Source: JALZOC01 sp031361295 (GTDB lineage Bacteria; Acidobacteriota; Vicinamibacteria; Vicinamibacterales; 2-12-FULL-66-21). Taken from it: 64,000 nt of DNA. Below the pieces are notes generated by a model. The model had not been told where the DNA came from. It ran no database searches and worked only from the letters and a program-made list of their open reading frames with translations. Below, in pieces: positions 42,774-51,198 of this stretch (positions are counted from its first letter, which is position 1; each line of letters starts with the position of its first letter). Where the stretch lies: NCBI GenBank assembly GCA_031361295.1, contig JANMCN010000240.1, positions 1 to 64,000 on the forward strand. Direction: 5' to 3'. Made by a program: the position numbers and the translations under genes.

Positions 42774-43565
42774 ATGGATCTTCATCTTCAGGGCAAAGTG
42801 GCGCTCGTGGCCGGTGCGAGCAAGGGACTGGGCTATGCCGTCGCGCGGGCGCTCGCGGCGGAAGGCGCCCACGTGTCGATGTCCTCCCGCAACGAGGCCG
42901 CCATCAGGGACGCCGGCGTGCGAATTGAGCGCGAGACGGGCGCGAAGGTGCTCGCGCTGCCGCTCGACGTCCGGTCGCCGGCGGGCATTCAGCAATGGGT
43001 GAAGACCACGGAGGACACGTTCGGCGGGATCGATGCCCTGATGACGAACTCCGGGGGGCCTCCCGCCGGTCTCGTGCTGTCGTTCGACGATGCGGCGTGG
43101 CAGGATGCGGCGGAACTCCTGCTGTTCAGCGCCCTGCGAATGGTGCGTGCTGCAGTGCCGTCGATGACCCGGCGCGGCGGCGGGGCGATCCTCATGTCCA
43201 CGTCGTCGTCCGTCAAGGAGCCGATTCCGAACCTGGGGCTGTCGACCGTCCTGCGCGCATCCGTCGCGGCGCTCGCCAAGACGCTGGCGCTGGAGCTGGC
43301 CGGCTCGGGCATTCGCGTGAATCAGATCATTCCCGGCCGGATCGACACCGATCGCGTGCGGCACCTGGACGAGCTCAATGCGGCGAAGCAGGGGGTGTCC
43401 GTCGACGAATCGAAGAAGCGATCGATGGCCGCGATTCCGATGGGACGGTACGGCACCGGCGACGAGTTCGGCCGCGTCGGCGCCTTCCTGCTGTCCGAAG
43501 CCGCGGCGTATATGACGGGGGCTACCGTGCAGGTGGACGGCGGGGCGATTCATAGTGTGATGTAG
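42774..43565 (+). CDS. SDR-family protein with altered catalytic motif
   Basis: This 263-residue Rossmann protein has cofactor loop GASKGLGYAVA (TGxxxGxG-like) and MTNSGGPPAG in place of NNAG. The catalytic Ser block is present (STSSS), but the YxxxK motif is replaced by Ser157-x3-Arg161 within LGLSTVLRASVAAL. This pattern fits a described SDR subgroup resembling beta-ketoacyl-ACP reductases that lacks the normal tetrad. Its activity is uncertain. It follows the DapA-family gene by 92 bases and may be cotranscribed with it. Confidence 0.82.
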   Translation: MDLHLQGKVALVAGASKGLGYAVARALAAEGAHVSMSSRNEAAIRDAGVRIERETGAKVLALPLDVRSPAGIQQWVKTTEDTFGGIDALMTNSGGPPAGLVLSFDDAAWQDAAELLLFSALRMVRAAVPSMTRRGGGAILMSTSSSVKEPIPNLGLSTVLRASVAALAKTLALELAGSGIRVNQIIPGRIDTDRVRHLDELNAAKQGVSVDESKKRSMAAIPMGRYGTGDEFGRVGAFLLSEAAAYMTGATVQVDGGAIHSVM

Positions 43566-43579
43566 CTGGCGCGCTCCCG

Positions 43580-43629
43580 GCTGGAAGCTGGAAGCCGGAA
43601 GCTGGTAGCTGGAAGCTGGAACCTGAACC
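43580..43629. repeat. Short tandem repeat, GGAAGCTGGAAGC type
   Basis: The sequence consists of imperfect copies of a unit near GCTGGAAG (GCTGGAAGC, TGGAAGCCG, GAAGCTGGTA, GCTGGAAGCTGG), filling the whole gap between the SDR and proline dehydrogenase genes and ending in CCTGAACC directly before the ATG. The same CTGAACC tail recurs at about 55452 and 55464. It is an extragenic simple repeat, not coding. Confidence 0.85.
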
Positions 43630-44559
43630 ATGTCCCTCCTCCGCAGAGCGCTCCTTGCCGGCTCGACCAACGCGTGGCTGCGCGAACGCGCAATGCGGAC
43701 GGCGTTCGTGCGCACGTCGGTCTCGCGTTTCATGCCCGGGGAGCAGATCGGGGACGCGATACGGGCCGCGACGGAGTTGAAACCGCAGGGGATTACGACG
43801 ATCCTGACGCGCCTTGGAGAGAACCTCGAAAGCGCGGCCGAGTCCGAGGACGTCACGGCCCATTACCTCGACGTCCTGGACCGGATCGCGTCGGCAGGGC
43901 TCGACGCCCACATTTCCGTGAAGCCCACGCAACTGGGGCTCGATCTCGATCCGGCACTGTGCGAACGAAATCTGGCTCGACTCGTGGCTCGCGCCGAGGA
44001 GCGGGGGAATTTCGTCTGGATCGACATGGAGAGCTCCGGCTACGTCGACCGCACGCTCACACTGTTCCGGCAGATGCGCGCCCGGAGCCCGAGGGTGGGC
44101 ATTGCCCTGCAGGCGTATTTGCACCGGACTGCGAAGGATGTCGAGTCGCTCGTCCCGCTCGGCGCGGCCATTCGCATCGTGAAAGGCGCCTATCTCGAAC
44201 CGCCGGAGGTCGCCTTCCCGGACAAGGCGGACGTGGACCGCAATTTCGTCGCGTTGTGCACACGGCTGCTCGCCGCCGACGCGCGCAGGCCTGGCGCCCT
44301 CCTGCACATCGCCACCCACGACGCGGCGATTGCCGGCAGGCTGGCCGCGTATATTGCGCAAGAGGCGGTGCCGCCATCCGCTTACGAGTTCGCCATGTTG
44401 TACGGCATCCAGCGTGGCCAGCAGGCGCGGCTTGCTGCGGCGGGCACGCGGCTGCGCGTCCTGATCAGTTACGGTGAGTACTGGTTCCCGTGGTACATGC
44501 GCCGGCTCGCGGAGCGTCCCGCGAACGTCTGGTTCGTCGTACGGACCCTGTTCGGATAG
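43630..44559 (+). CDS. Proline dehydrogenase
   Basis: This 309-residue stand-alone PRODH barrel oxidises proline to pyrroline-5-carboxylate with FAD. Diagnostic segments: ISVKPTQLGLD, FVWIDMESSGYVD, GIALQAYLHRTAKD, RIVKGAYLEP, IATHDAAI, and the C-terminal YGEYWFPWYMRRLAERPANVW with the substrate-binding Arg pair (split: GEYWFPWYMRRLAERPANV). No P5C dehydrogenase gene is adjacent. The ATG is preceded by repeat DNA and not by a clear ribosome site. Confidence 0.93.
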   Translation: MSLLRRALLAGSTNAWLRERAMRTAFVRTSVSRFMPGEQIGDAIRAATELKPQGITTILTRLGENLESAAESEDVTAHYLDVLDRIASAGLDAHISVKPTQLGLDLDPALCERNLARLVARAEERGNFVWIDMESSGYVDRTLTLFRQMRARSPRVGIALQAYLHRTAKDVESLVPLGAAIRIVKGAYLEPPEVAFPDKADVDRNFVALCTRLLAADARRPGALLHIATHDAAIAGRLAAYIAQEAVPPSAYEFAMLYGIQRGQQARLAAAGTRLRVLISYGEYWFPWYMRRLAERPANVWFVVRTLFG

Positions 44560-44586
44560 AGTGCCCAGTCGACAGGAGAGCGAGTC

Positions 44587-46755
44587 ATGAATACGAAACG
44601 AACGTTCGGCTCGGGGCTGGTTGCCGCCGTGTTCGCCGCCATCCTCGGTGGCGCGATCGCGCGCACGAGTGCGGATCAGGCGACCCCTCCCGCGGTGCAG
44701 GTGGACCAGGACGATCTGGGTGGAGTCGTGACCGGCCCCACGGGGCCGGAAGCCGGGGTCTGGGTCATCGCGGAAACGACCGAACTGCCGACGAAGTTCG
44801 TGAAAATCGTCGTGACCGACGACCGGGGGCGCTACCTCGTTCCAGACTTGCCGAAGGCCACCTACTCGGTGTGGGTCCGGGGCTACGGGCTCGTGGATTC
44901 GGCCAAGGTGACGACCGCGCCAGGGAAGATCCTCAATCTGACCGCGGTCACCGCGCCGAATCCAAGGGCCGCCGCGCAGTACTACCCGGCCGGGTACTGG
45001 TTTTCGCTGCTCTCGGTGCCCGACAAGAGCGAATTTCCCGGTACGGGGCCGACCGGCAACGGTATCTCTCCCGACATGAAGACCCAGGGAGAGTGGATCC
45101 GCCAGGTGAAGTCGGGCGCCTGCCTGTCGTGCCACCAGCTCGGAAGCAAGGGGACGCGCGAGCTGCTGCCCGCGCTTGGCCACTTCGAGTCCACGGTTGA
45201 TGCCTGGCAGCGCCGCGTCCAGTCGGGACAGGCCGGGCCCGACATGCTGCGGGCGCTCAATCAGTTCGGCCCGAAGCGCGCGCTGGCCCTGTTCGCGGAC
45301 TGGACGGATCGGATTGCCGCCGGGGAAGTGCCGCCCGCCCCTCCCCGGCCCCAGGGCCTCGAACGCAACGTCGTCATCACCGAGTGGGACTGGGCGCACG
45401 CGAAGGGCTATCTCCACGACGAGGTGTCGACCGATCGACGCAACCCGACGCTCAATCCGAATGGACTGATTTACGGGTCGCTCGAGCTCAGCGCCGATTA
45501 CCTCCCGGTGCTCGATCCGGTGAACAACAGGATCACGCAGGTGGAGCTGACCGTAAGGGATCCCAGGACACAGCCGGCGGCGGCCGCGATGATGCTCCAG
45601 CCGTCCCCGTATTGGGATCGCGATGTGCTGTGGAACAGCAAGAACAACGTGCACAACCCGATGTTCGACGGCAAGGGGCGGCTCTGGATCACGTCGACCG
45701 TGCGTCCGCCCGAGAACCCCGACTATTGCAAGCAGGGCTCGAACCATCCGTCGGCGAAGCTGTTTCCCATCGAGCGTGCGAGCCGACATCTTGCCATGTA
45801 CGATCCAAGAACAGGCAAGCTGACCCATATCAGCACGTGTTTCGGCACCCATCACCTGATGTTCGCGGAGGACGCAAAAAACACGCTCTGGACGAGCGGC
45901 GGCGGCCAGGTGGTCGGATGGTTGAACACGAAGATGTTCGAAGAAACCGGCGACGAAGAGAAGTCGCAGGGTTGGACGGCGCTCATTCTGGATACGAACG
46001 GGAACGGCAGGCGTGACGCCTATGTCGAACCGAACGAGCCCGTCGATCCCACGAAGGACAAGCGGTTCGGCGCGGCGTTCTATTCGGTCGCCCCGGCTCC
46101 CGACGGATCGATCTGGGGGTCGGTTCTTGGATATCCCGGCGCCGCCGTACGGCTCGTGCCCGGCGCGAACCCGCCCGAAACCGCCCTCGCGGAAGTGTAC
46201 GAGCCGCCGTTCAACGATCCGGTCAACCCTGGATTCTCACCGCGCGGCATGGACATCGACCGCGACGGTGTCGTCTGGGCGGCGCTCGCGAGCGGACACA
46301 TGGCGAGCTTCGATCGCCGGAAGTGCAAGGGACCGCTCAATGGCCCCAAAGCCACAGGTCAGCACTGCCCGGAGGGCTGGACGCTCTACCCCGAGCCGCT
46401 GCCGCAGATGAAGGGTGTGACGACGTCCGGCAGCGCCGAGGGGAGTTACTACACCTGGGTCGATCAGTTCGACACGCTGGGGCTCGGCAGGAACACGCCG
46501 ATCAACACGGGGAACGAGTCCGAAGGGCTTCTGGTCCTGAAAGACGGGAAGTGGGTCGTGCTGCGCGTGCCGTATCCGACCGGTTACTACACGAAATGGA
46601 TGGACGGTCGTATCGACAACGCGGAGGGGGGATGGAAGGGGCGAGGGCTCTGGAGCACCGTGAGCACCCGCGCGCCGTTTCATATGGAGACGGGGAAAGG
46701 CACGACGAGCAAGGTGATCAAGTTCCAGCTGCGCCCGGACCCGCTCGCGAGATGA
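44587..46755 (+). CDS. Secreted multidomain protein: regulatory domain, c-type heme motif, propeller
   Basis: This 722-residue protein has a signal peptide (about 1-29), a carboxypeptidase-regulatory-like beta sandwich (about 40-120: GVVTGPTGPEAGVWVI, YLVPDLPKATYSVWVRGYG), and a single c-type heme motif CLSCH (about residue 179, with candidate axial Met later). The rest is propeller-like, related to virginiamycin B lyase/Vgb-type blades ('GRLWITSTVRPPE', 'NTLWTSGGG', 'GSIWGSVLG', 'GVVWAALASGH'). The family is abundant in Acidobacteriota; a periplasmic redox enzyme is likely but the substrate is unknown. Ribosome site AGGAGAG precedes the ATG. Confidence 0.82.
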   Translation: MNTKRTFGSGLVAAVFAAILGGAIARTSADQATPPAVQVDQDDLGGVVTGPTGPEAGVWVIAETTELPTKFVKIVVTDDRGRYLVPDLPKATYSVWVRGYGLVDSAKVTTAPGKILNLTAVTAPNPRAAAQYYPAGYWFSLLSVPDKSEFPGTGPTGNGISPDMKTQGEWIRQVKSGACLSCHQLGSKGTRELLPALGHFESTVDAWQRRVQSGQAGPDMLRALNQFGPKRALALFADWTDRIAAGEVPPAPPRPQGLERNVVITEWDWAHAKGYLHDEVSTDRRNPTLNPNGLIYGSLELSADYLPVLDPVNNRITQVELTVRDPRTQPAAAAMMLQPSPYWDRDVLWNSKNNVHNPMFDGKGRLWITSTVRPPENPDYCKQGSNHPSAKLFPIERASRHLAMYDPRTGKLTHISTCFGTHHLMFAEDAKNTLWTSGGGQVVGWLNTKMFEETGDEEKSQGWTALILDTNGNGRRDAYVEPNEPVDPTKDKRFGAAFYSVAPAPDGSIWGSVLGYPGAAVRLVPGANPPETALAEVYEPPFNDPVNPGFSPRGMDIDRDGVVWAALASGHMASFDRRKCKGPLNGPKATGQHCPEGWTLYPEPLPQMKGVTTSGSAEGSYYTWVDQFDTLGLGRNTPINTGNESEGLLVLKDGKWVVLRVPYPTGYYTKWMDGRIDNAEGGWKGRGLWSTVSTRAPFHMETGKGTTSKVIKFQLRPDPLAR

Positions 46756-47330
46756 TGCAGCGGTATGTCGCGTTCCTCCGCGCGATCAACGTGGGCGGGC
46801 ACACGGTGCGCATGGAGGATCTGCGGCGGCTGTTCGAGACGATGGGCGCGGCGAACGTGCAGACATTCATCGCGAGCGGCAACGTCATTTTCGACTCGGG
46901 CGTCCGGGCCGACGCGCTGGAACAGCGGCTCGAAACAGGGCTCGAGCACGCGTTGAGATTTCCGGTGGCGACGTTCCTGCGCACGATACCCGAGGTGGCG
47001 GGCATCGCGCGACGGACGGCGTTTCCGGACGCGGACGTCACGGGCCCGAGCGTGTTGCATGTCGGCTTTCTCAAGTCCACCCCGGGCCGGACGCTCCGCG
47101 CCGCGGTTGCGGCAGCCAGCACGCCCGCGCATCGATTCTCCGTCTGCGATCGTGAGATCTACTGGCTCCGGATCCGGCTCGCCGACGAATACGTCGCGCC
47201 GAAACTCGACAAGACGCTCGGCCCGACGACGTTTCGCAATATCACGACGGTGCGGAAGATCGCCGCGAAATTCGGGGATGCCCGGCCGGGCGGGAAAGAA
47301 CGTTCGTCAGCAAACAGGAGTATGGATTGA
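46752..47330 (+). CDS. DUF1697 family protein
   Basis: This 192-residue cytoplasmic protein matches DUF1697 along its length: YVAFLRAINVGGHTVRM, ANVQTFIASGNVIFDS, then IYWLRIRLADEYVAPKLDKTLG and TFRNITTVRKIA. The family is widespread; no function is established. Its ATG overlaps the preceding stop (ATGA); a second ATG follows immediately. It overlaps the next gene by 4 bases, though the three neighbours share no obvious pathway. Confidence 0.9.
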   Translation: MMQRYVAFLRAINVGGHTVRMEDLRRLFETMGAANVQTFIASGNVIFDSGVRADALEQRLETGLEHALRFPVATFLRTIPEVAGIARRTAFPDADVTGPSVLHVGFLKSTPGRTLRAAVAAASTPAHRFSVCDREIYWLRIRLADEYVAPKLDKTLGPTTFRNITTVRKIAAKFGDARPGGKERSSANRSMD

Positions 47331-48049
47331 TCCATTGCCCGCGGCACCACGAGTGCCGAGCGTCGCACGCTGGCGTACACCGGCCGCGGGGCATCCGCAG
47401 CCCGCTACTCCTGGCGATCGCGGTTCTCGCCGTCTCGGCCGCCGTGTGGCTCGACGCGGCGCCGCAGCCATCCACGACGCTTCATCCGGATCTCGGCAGC
47501 CCGCAGCGCATTGCCGACTGGGCGCTCGACGGATCCGGAACGTGGGACGTCGCAGACGGCACACTGCGCCTCACGGGAGCCGGCACACCCGCGGGCCCGA
47601 TTCGCCGTCCCGCCGCCCTCGCGATTCTGGAGTCGGCGCCTTTCACCAGACTCACGCTGGAAGCCGACATCAAGTCGACCGCGCCGGTCGATCTGCCGGT
47701 TCGCGACGTCGAACTCGTGTTTGGCTACGAGTCGCCGACCCGGTTCTACTACGTGCACCTGGCCGGCATCACGAACGCCGTCCACAACGGCATCTTCCTT
47801 GTGGCCGGCGCCGACCGCCGGCGGCTGGACGAGCCGAACAGCGTGCCCCAGATGACGGATCAGGCCTGGCATCGGGTACGGCTCGAGCGCGACCCCGCGA
47901 CGGGGCGTATCGAGATTTTCATGGACGGCGCCGCGGCGCCAGTTCTGAAGGCGACCGACACGACCATCACGGCGGGTCGCATCGGCTTCGGTTCCTTCGA
48001 CGAGACCGGAGAGTTCCGCAACATCTCTGTGACAGGCTCGACGCGCTGA
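47327..48049 (+). CDS. Secreted concanavalin-fold (LamG/DUF1080-like) protein
   Basis: This 240-residue protein has an N-terminal hydrophobic signal (about 25-45) and a beta-sandwich: 'WALDGSGTWDVADGTLRLTG', 'ADIKSTAPVDLPVRDVELVFGYES', 'HRVRLERDPATGRIEIFMDG' and 'GRIGFGSFDETGEFRNISV'. This pattern fits laminin-G/3-keto-disaccharide-hydrolase-like domains that bind or cleave glycans. The start is a TTG at 47327 with AGGAG six bases upstream, overlapping the DUF1697 stop. A TTG start explains why the signal peptide has a long basic lead. Confidence 0.7.
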   Translation: MIHCPRHHECRASHAGVHRPRGIRSPLLLAIAVLAVSAAVWLDAAPQPSTTLHPDLGSPQRIADWALDGSGTWDVADGTLRLTGAGTPAGPIRRPAALAILESAPFTRLTLEADIKSTAPVDLPVRDVELVFGYESPTRFYYVHLAGITNAVHNGIFLVAGADRRRLDEPNSVPQMTDQAWHRVRLERDPATGRIEIFMDGAAAPVLKATDTTITAGRIGFGSFDETGEFRNISVTGSTR

Positions 48050-48066
48050 CGGGATCAGGTATTCGC

Positions 48067-48091
48067 TGTCAGCCTTCAGTTGTCAGCCTTC
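48067..48091. repeat. Short direct repeat TGTCAGCCTTC
   Basis: Two copies of TGTCAGCCTTC (48067-48077 and 48081-48091) lie between the convergent genes. The reverse complement contains GAAGGCTGA, the unit found at 55411-55437, so both belong to the same extragenic repeat family in opposite orientation. Confidence 0.7.
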
Positions 48092-48109
48092 TCCCTGCCG
48101 CCTCTCCCG

Positions 48110-49306
48110 TCACGTACGTCCCGCCACTGCCCACTGCGGAGGCACGTCGATGTAGGATTCGTCGAGCGCCGTCACCGACGGACAACCGAGCAGCTTGATC
48201 GTCCGCATGACGTCGGCCTCAAGGATCTCGATGGCGCGCGCCACCCCTGCGCCTCCCGCGGCGCCGAGTCCGTACGCGTACGCGCGCCCGATCAGCACCG
48301 CCTGTGCGCCGAGGCACAGCGCCTTGACAATGTCGCTGCCGCGACGGATGCCGCCGTCGACCAGCACTTCCACCTGTCCGTTGACGGCCGCCACCACCTC
48401 CGGCAGTACTCGCAGTGTCGGGTGAACGCTGTCGAGCTGCCGTCCCCCATGGTTCGAGACGACGACCGCGTTCGCGCCGACGTCAATCGCCTGTCTTGCG
48501 TCGTCTCCCCGATGCACGCCCTTGACGACGATGGGGCCGTTCCAGGCCTCGCGGATCCAGCGGAGGTCGGGCCAGGTCACCGTGGACGACTCGAGCGCGC
48601 TTCCGACGTCCGCGTACGGCATCGGGCCTTCGCCTGGGAGCACCACGTTCGGGAAGCTCATCATGCCGCCGTCACGGAAGAATCCAGTAAGCCAGCGCGG
48701 TCGGGCCGCGAACTGCCAGACGAACGGGAACATCTGGAACGGATTGCGCGTCACCAGTTCCTTCATGCCGTTGCGCAGGTCGCGCTCGCGCAGCCCTGCA
48801 ACCGGGGTATCGATGGTGACGACGAGGGCGGAATACCCTGCCGTGCGCGCGCGCTCGATGGATGCGAGCGCGACGTCGCGACCGCCGACCAGGTACAGCT
48901 GATACCAGGCGGGCCCCGTCGTCGCCTTGCGCACGTCCTCGAGCAGGCATCCCGAAAGCGTCGAGAGAATGTAAACCGTGCCCGCGTCGCCAGCGGCACG
49001 CGCGGCGACTTCTTCGCCCTTCGGGTAGAACATCCGTGAGCTCCCGACCGGCGCCAGCAGGAAGGGAATCGCCACCGACGTGCCGAGCACGGTCGTGCCA
49101 AGGCTGTATTGGGCGTTGGCCACGGCGCACCGCGGTCTGAAGGCGACCTCGTTATACGCCTGGCAGTTGCGATCGAGGGTGATCTCGCGATCGGCACCGC
49201 CATCGATGTAGTCGAACACCGCGCGCGGTAGGCGGCGCTTCGCGGCCTTTCGCAGGTCTTCGATGTTGACGATCCGTGGCGGCGCGACGGCGCGTGGCAT
49301 GGGCAT
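48110..49306 (-). CDS. FMN-dependent alpha-hydroxy-acid oxidase/dehydrogenase (LldD-like)
   Basis: This 398-residue TIM-barrel flavoprotein has FMN/substrate motifs in order: FLLAPVGSSRMFYP, YILSTLSG, WYQLYL, ALVVTIDTPVAGLRERD, VVKGV (Lys), VVVSNHGGRQLDS (catalytic His and Arg) and VLVDGGIRRGSDIVKAL, then GRAYAYGLGAAG. Members oxidise lactate, glycolate or mandelate. Divergent pairing with a lactate permease 76 bases away strongly suggests L-lactate. The start is set at ATG 49306; 49300 and 49360 are alternatives, none with a good ribosome site. Confidence 0.9.
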   Translation of the reverse strand: MPMPRAVAPPRIVNIEDLRKAAKRRLPRAVFDYIDGGADREITLDRNCQAYNEVAFRPRCAVANAQYSLGTTVLGTSVAIPFLLAPVGSSRMFYPKGEEVAARAAGDAGTVYILSTLSGCLLEDVRKATTGPAWYQLYLVGGRDVALASIERARTAGYSALVVTIDTPVAGLRERDLRNGMKELVTRNPFQMFPFVWQFAARPRWLTGFFRDGGMMSFPNVVLPGEGPMPYADVGSALESSTVTWPDLRWIREAWNGPIVVKGVHRGDDARQAIDVGANAVVVSNHGGRQLDSVHPTLRVLPEVVAAVNGQVEVLVDGGIRRGSDIVKALCLGAQAVLIGRAYAYGLGAAGGAGVARAIEILEADVMRTIKLLGCPSVTALDESYIDVPPQWAVAGRT

Positions 49307-49382
49307 AAGAGCGTATCGGAACGGCGCCGGCCAATCCCGGCCGCCACCAGACTCCGCCATATTATGATGGCCGCGGCCAAAT

Positions 49383-51182
49383 ATGACGTGGGCCCCCTGG
49401 ATCCAGAGTTATGACCCGCTCGGCAGCCCGTGGCTCAGCACGGCGGCGGCGGCATTTCCGATCGTCCTGCTGCTCCTCGCGCTCGCGGTCTTCGAGTGGC
49501 GTGCGCATGTGGCGGCCCTGGCAGGTCTGGTTTCGGCACTCGCGGTGGCGACGCTGGTCTTCGGGATGCCGCCGCTGACGGCCGGCGCCACCGCGGCCTA
49601 CGGCGCGGCGTACGGCTTCCTGCCGATCGGCTGGATCATCCTCAATGCGGTCTTCCTGTACAACCTGACGGTTGAGACGGGCCAGTTCGACGTGGTGAAG
49701 ACGTCGGTCAGCCGCCTCTCGGCGGATCGGCGCATCCAGGCGCTGCTGGTGGCCTTCTCCTTCGGCGCCTTCATCGAAGGCGCGTCCGGGTTCGGGACCC
49801 CGGTGGCGATCTGCTCGGCGCTGCTCATCGGTCTGGGTTTCACGCCGCTCTACGCCGCCGGCCTGTCGCTCATCGCGAACACGGCGCCTGTGGCCTTCGG
49901 GGCGATCGGGACGCCGATCCTCACGCTCGCGGCCGTCACGGGGATCCCGGCGCACACCATCGGGGTCATGGCGGGTCGGCAGCTCCCATTCGTGTCGCTC
50001 ATCGTGCCGGCGTGGCTGGTGGCGACGATGAGCGGCTGGCGCGGGTTGCGGGGCGTGTGGCCGGCCGTGCTCGTCTGCGGCGGCACCTTCGCCTGCGTCC
50101 AGTTCGCCTGGAGCAACTTCGTCGGCGTCGAGCTCGTGGATATCGTCGGCGGGCTTGCGTCGATTGCCGCGCTCGCGCTTTTCTCACGCGTCTGGCAGCC
50201 GCGGGATGTCTGGGACTTTCCCGACGTTCCCGGGCGTGGGGCGGTTCCGGCGGCTGCCGTTCCGCCGACCGCGGTCGCGACGGGTCCGGGCTCTGTACGG
50301 ACCGTGCCGGTCGCGGATGCGCGGGGGAGCGTTCTTCGCGCCTGGATGCCATGGGTGTTCCTGAGTGTGGCGGTCATCCTGTGGGGTCTCGCACCGGTGA
50401 AGGTGCTCCTCAACGGAGGGCCGGCAGCGCTGGCCGCCTATCGACGGGGCGGCAGGCCGTCCACGAGCCCGCTGCTGGCGCCGGCCTGGGAGGTTCCGCT
50501 GCTCCATCGCGCGGTGTTCCGCGATTACCCGGTCGTGCCGGCGCCGGTCGATCCGGCGAAGGTCAGGGAGACCGCGTACCGGAATGCGCGGGCGGAGGCG
50601 GCGGTGTTCACGCTCAACTGGGCATCCGCGACCGGGACGGCGATCCTGCTCGCGACGCTCGCCACCGCTCTCTATCTCAGGATTTCCGTCACCCAGCTGA
50701 TCCGCGTGGGCCGGCTGACCGCCCGCCGGATGCGGTCCTCGCTCGCCACGATCATGCTGATGCTGTCGCTGGGGTTCGTGACGCGGTACGGAGGGACGGA
50801 TGCGACCCTGGGCCTTGCGTTCACGAAGACAGGCGTCCTCTATCCGTTCTTCGCCGCGCTTCTCGGCTGGCTTGGGGTTGCGCTGACCGGATCCGACACG
50901 AGCTCCAACGTGCTGTTCGGCAGCCTCCAGAAGATCACCGCGCAGCAGCTGGGATTCAATCCGGTCCTGATCACCACCGCAAACAGCACCGGAGGGGTGA
51001 TGGGCAAGATGATCGACGCACAGAGCATCGTGGTCGCGACGGCCTCGACGGGGCAGGTCGGGCAGGAAGGACGCATCCTCCGCTTCGTCTTCTGGCACAG
51101 CGTCGCCCTGGTCGTCATCATGGGGGCGATCGTGATGCTCCAGGCCTACGTGCTGCAGTGGATGGTGCCGGCGCTGCCGTGA
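49383..51182 (+). CDS. lldP: L-lactate permease
   Basis: This 599-residue secondary transporter of the LctP/LldP family has about 13 membrane segments. Family-specific stretches: 'GFLPIGWIILNAVFLYNLTV', 'FSFGAFIEGASGFGTPVAI', 'NTAPVAFGAIGTPI', 'GSDTSSNVLFGSLQ' and 'NSTGGVMGKMIDAQSIVVATAST'. It is about 50 residues longer than E. coli LldP because of two hydrophilic loops (about residues 275-315 and 350-395). It imports lactate in symport with protons and is divergent from the hydroxy-acid oxidase gene, forming a lactate-use locus. Confidence 0.94.
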   Translation: MTWAPWIQSYDPLGSPWLSTAAAAFPIVLLLLALAVFEWRAHVAALAGLVSALAVATLVFGMPPLTAGATAAYGAAYGFLPIGWIILNAVFLYNLTVETGQFDVVKTSVSRLSADRRIQALLVAFSFGAFIEGASGFGTPVAICSALLIGLGFTPLYAAGLSLIANTAPVAFGAIGTPILTLAAVTGIPAHTIGVMAGRQLPFVSLIVPAWLVATMSGWRGLRGVWPAVLVCGGTFACVQFAWSNFVGVELVDIVGGLASIAALALFSRVWQPRDVWDFPDVPGRGAVPAAAVPPTAVATGPGSVRTVPVADARGSVLRAWMPWVFLSVAVILWGLAPVKVLLNGGPAALAAYRRGGRPSTSPLLAPAWEVPLLHRAVFRDYPVVPAPVDPAKVRETAYRNARAEAAVFTLNWASATGTAILLATLATALYLRISVTQLIRVGRLTARRMRSSLATIMLMLSLGFVTRYGGTDATLGLAFTKTGVLYPFFAALLGWLGVALTGSDTSSNVLFGSLQKITAQQLGFNPVLITTANSTGGVMGKMIDAQSIVVATASTGQVGQEGRILRFVFWHSVALVVIMGAIVMLQAYVLQWMVPALP

Positions 51183-51198
51183 CCGATGGGCGGGGGCG

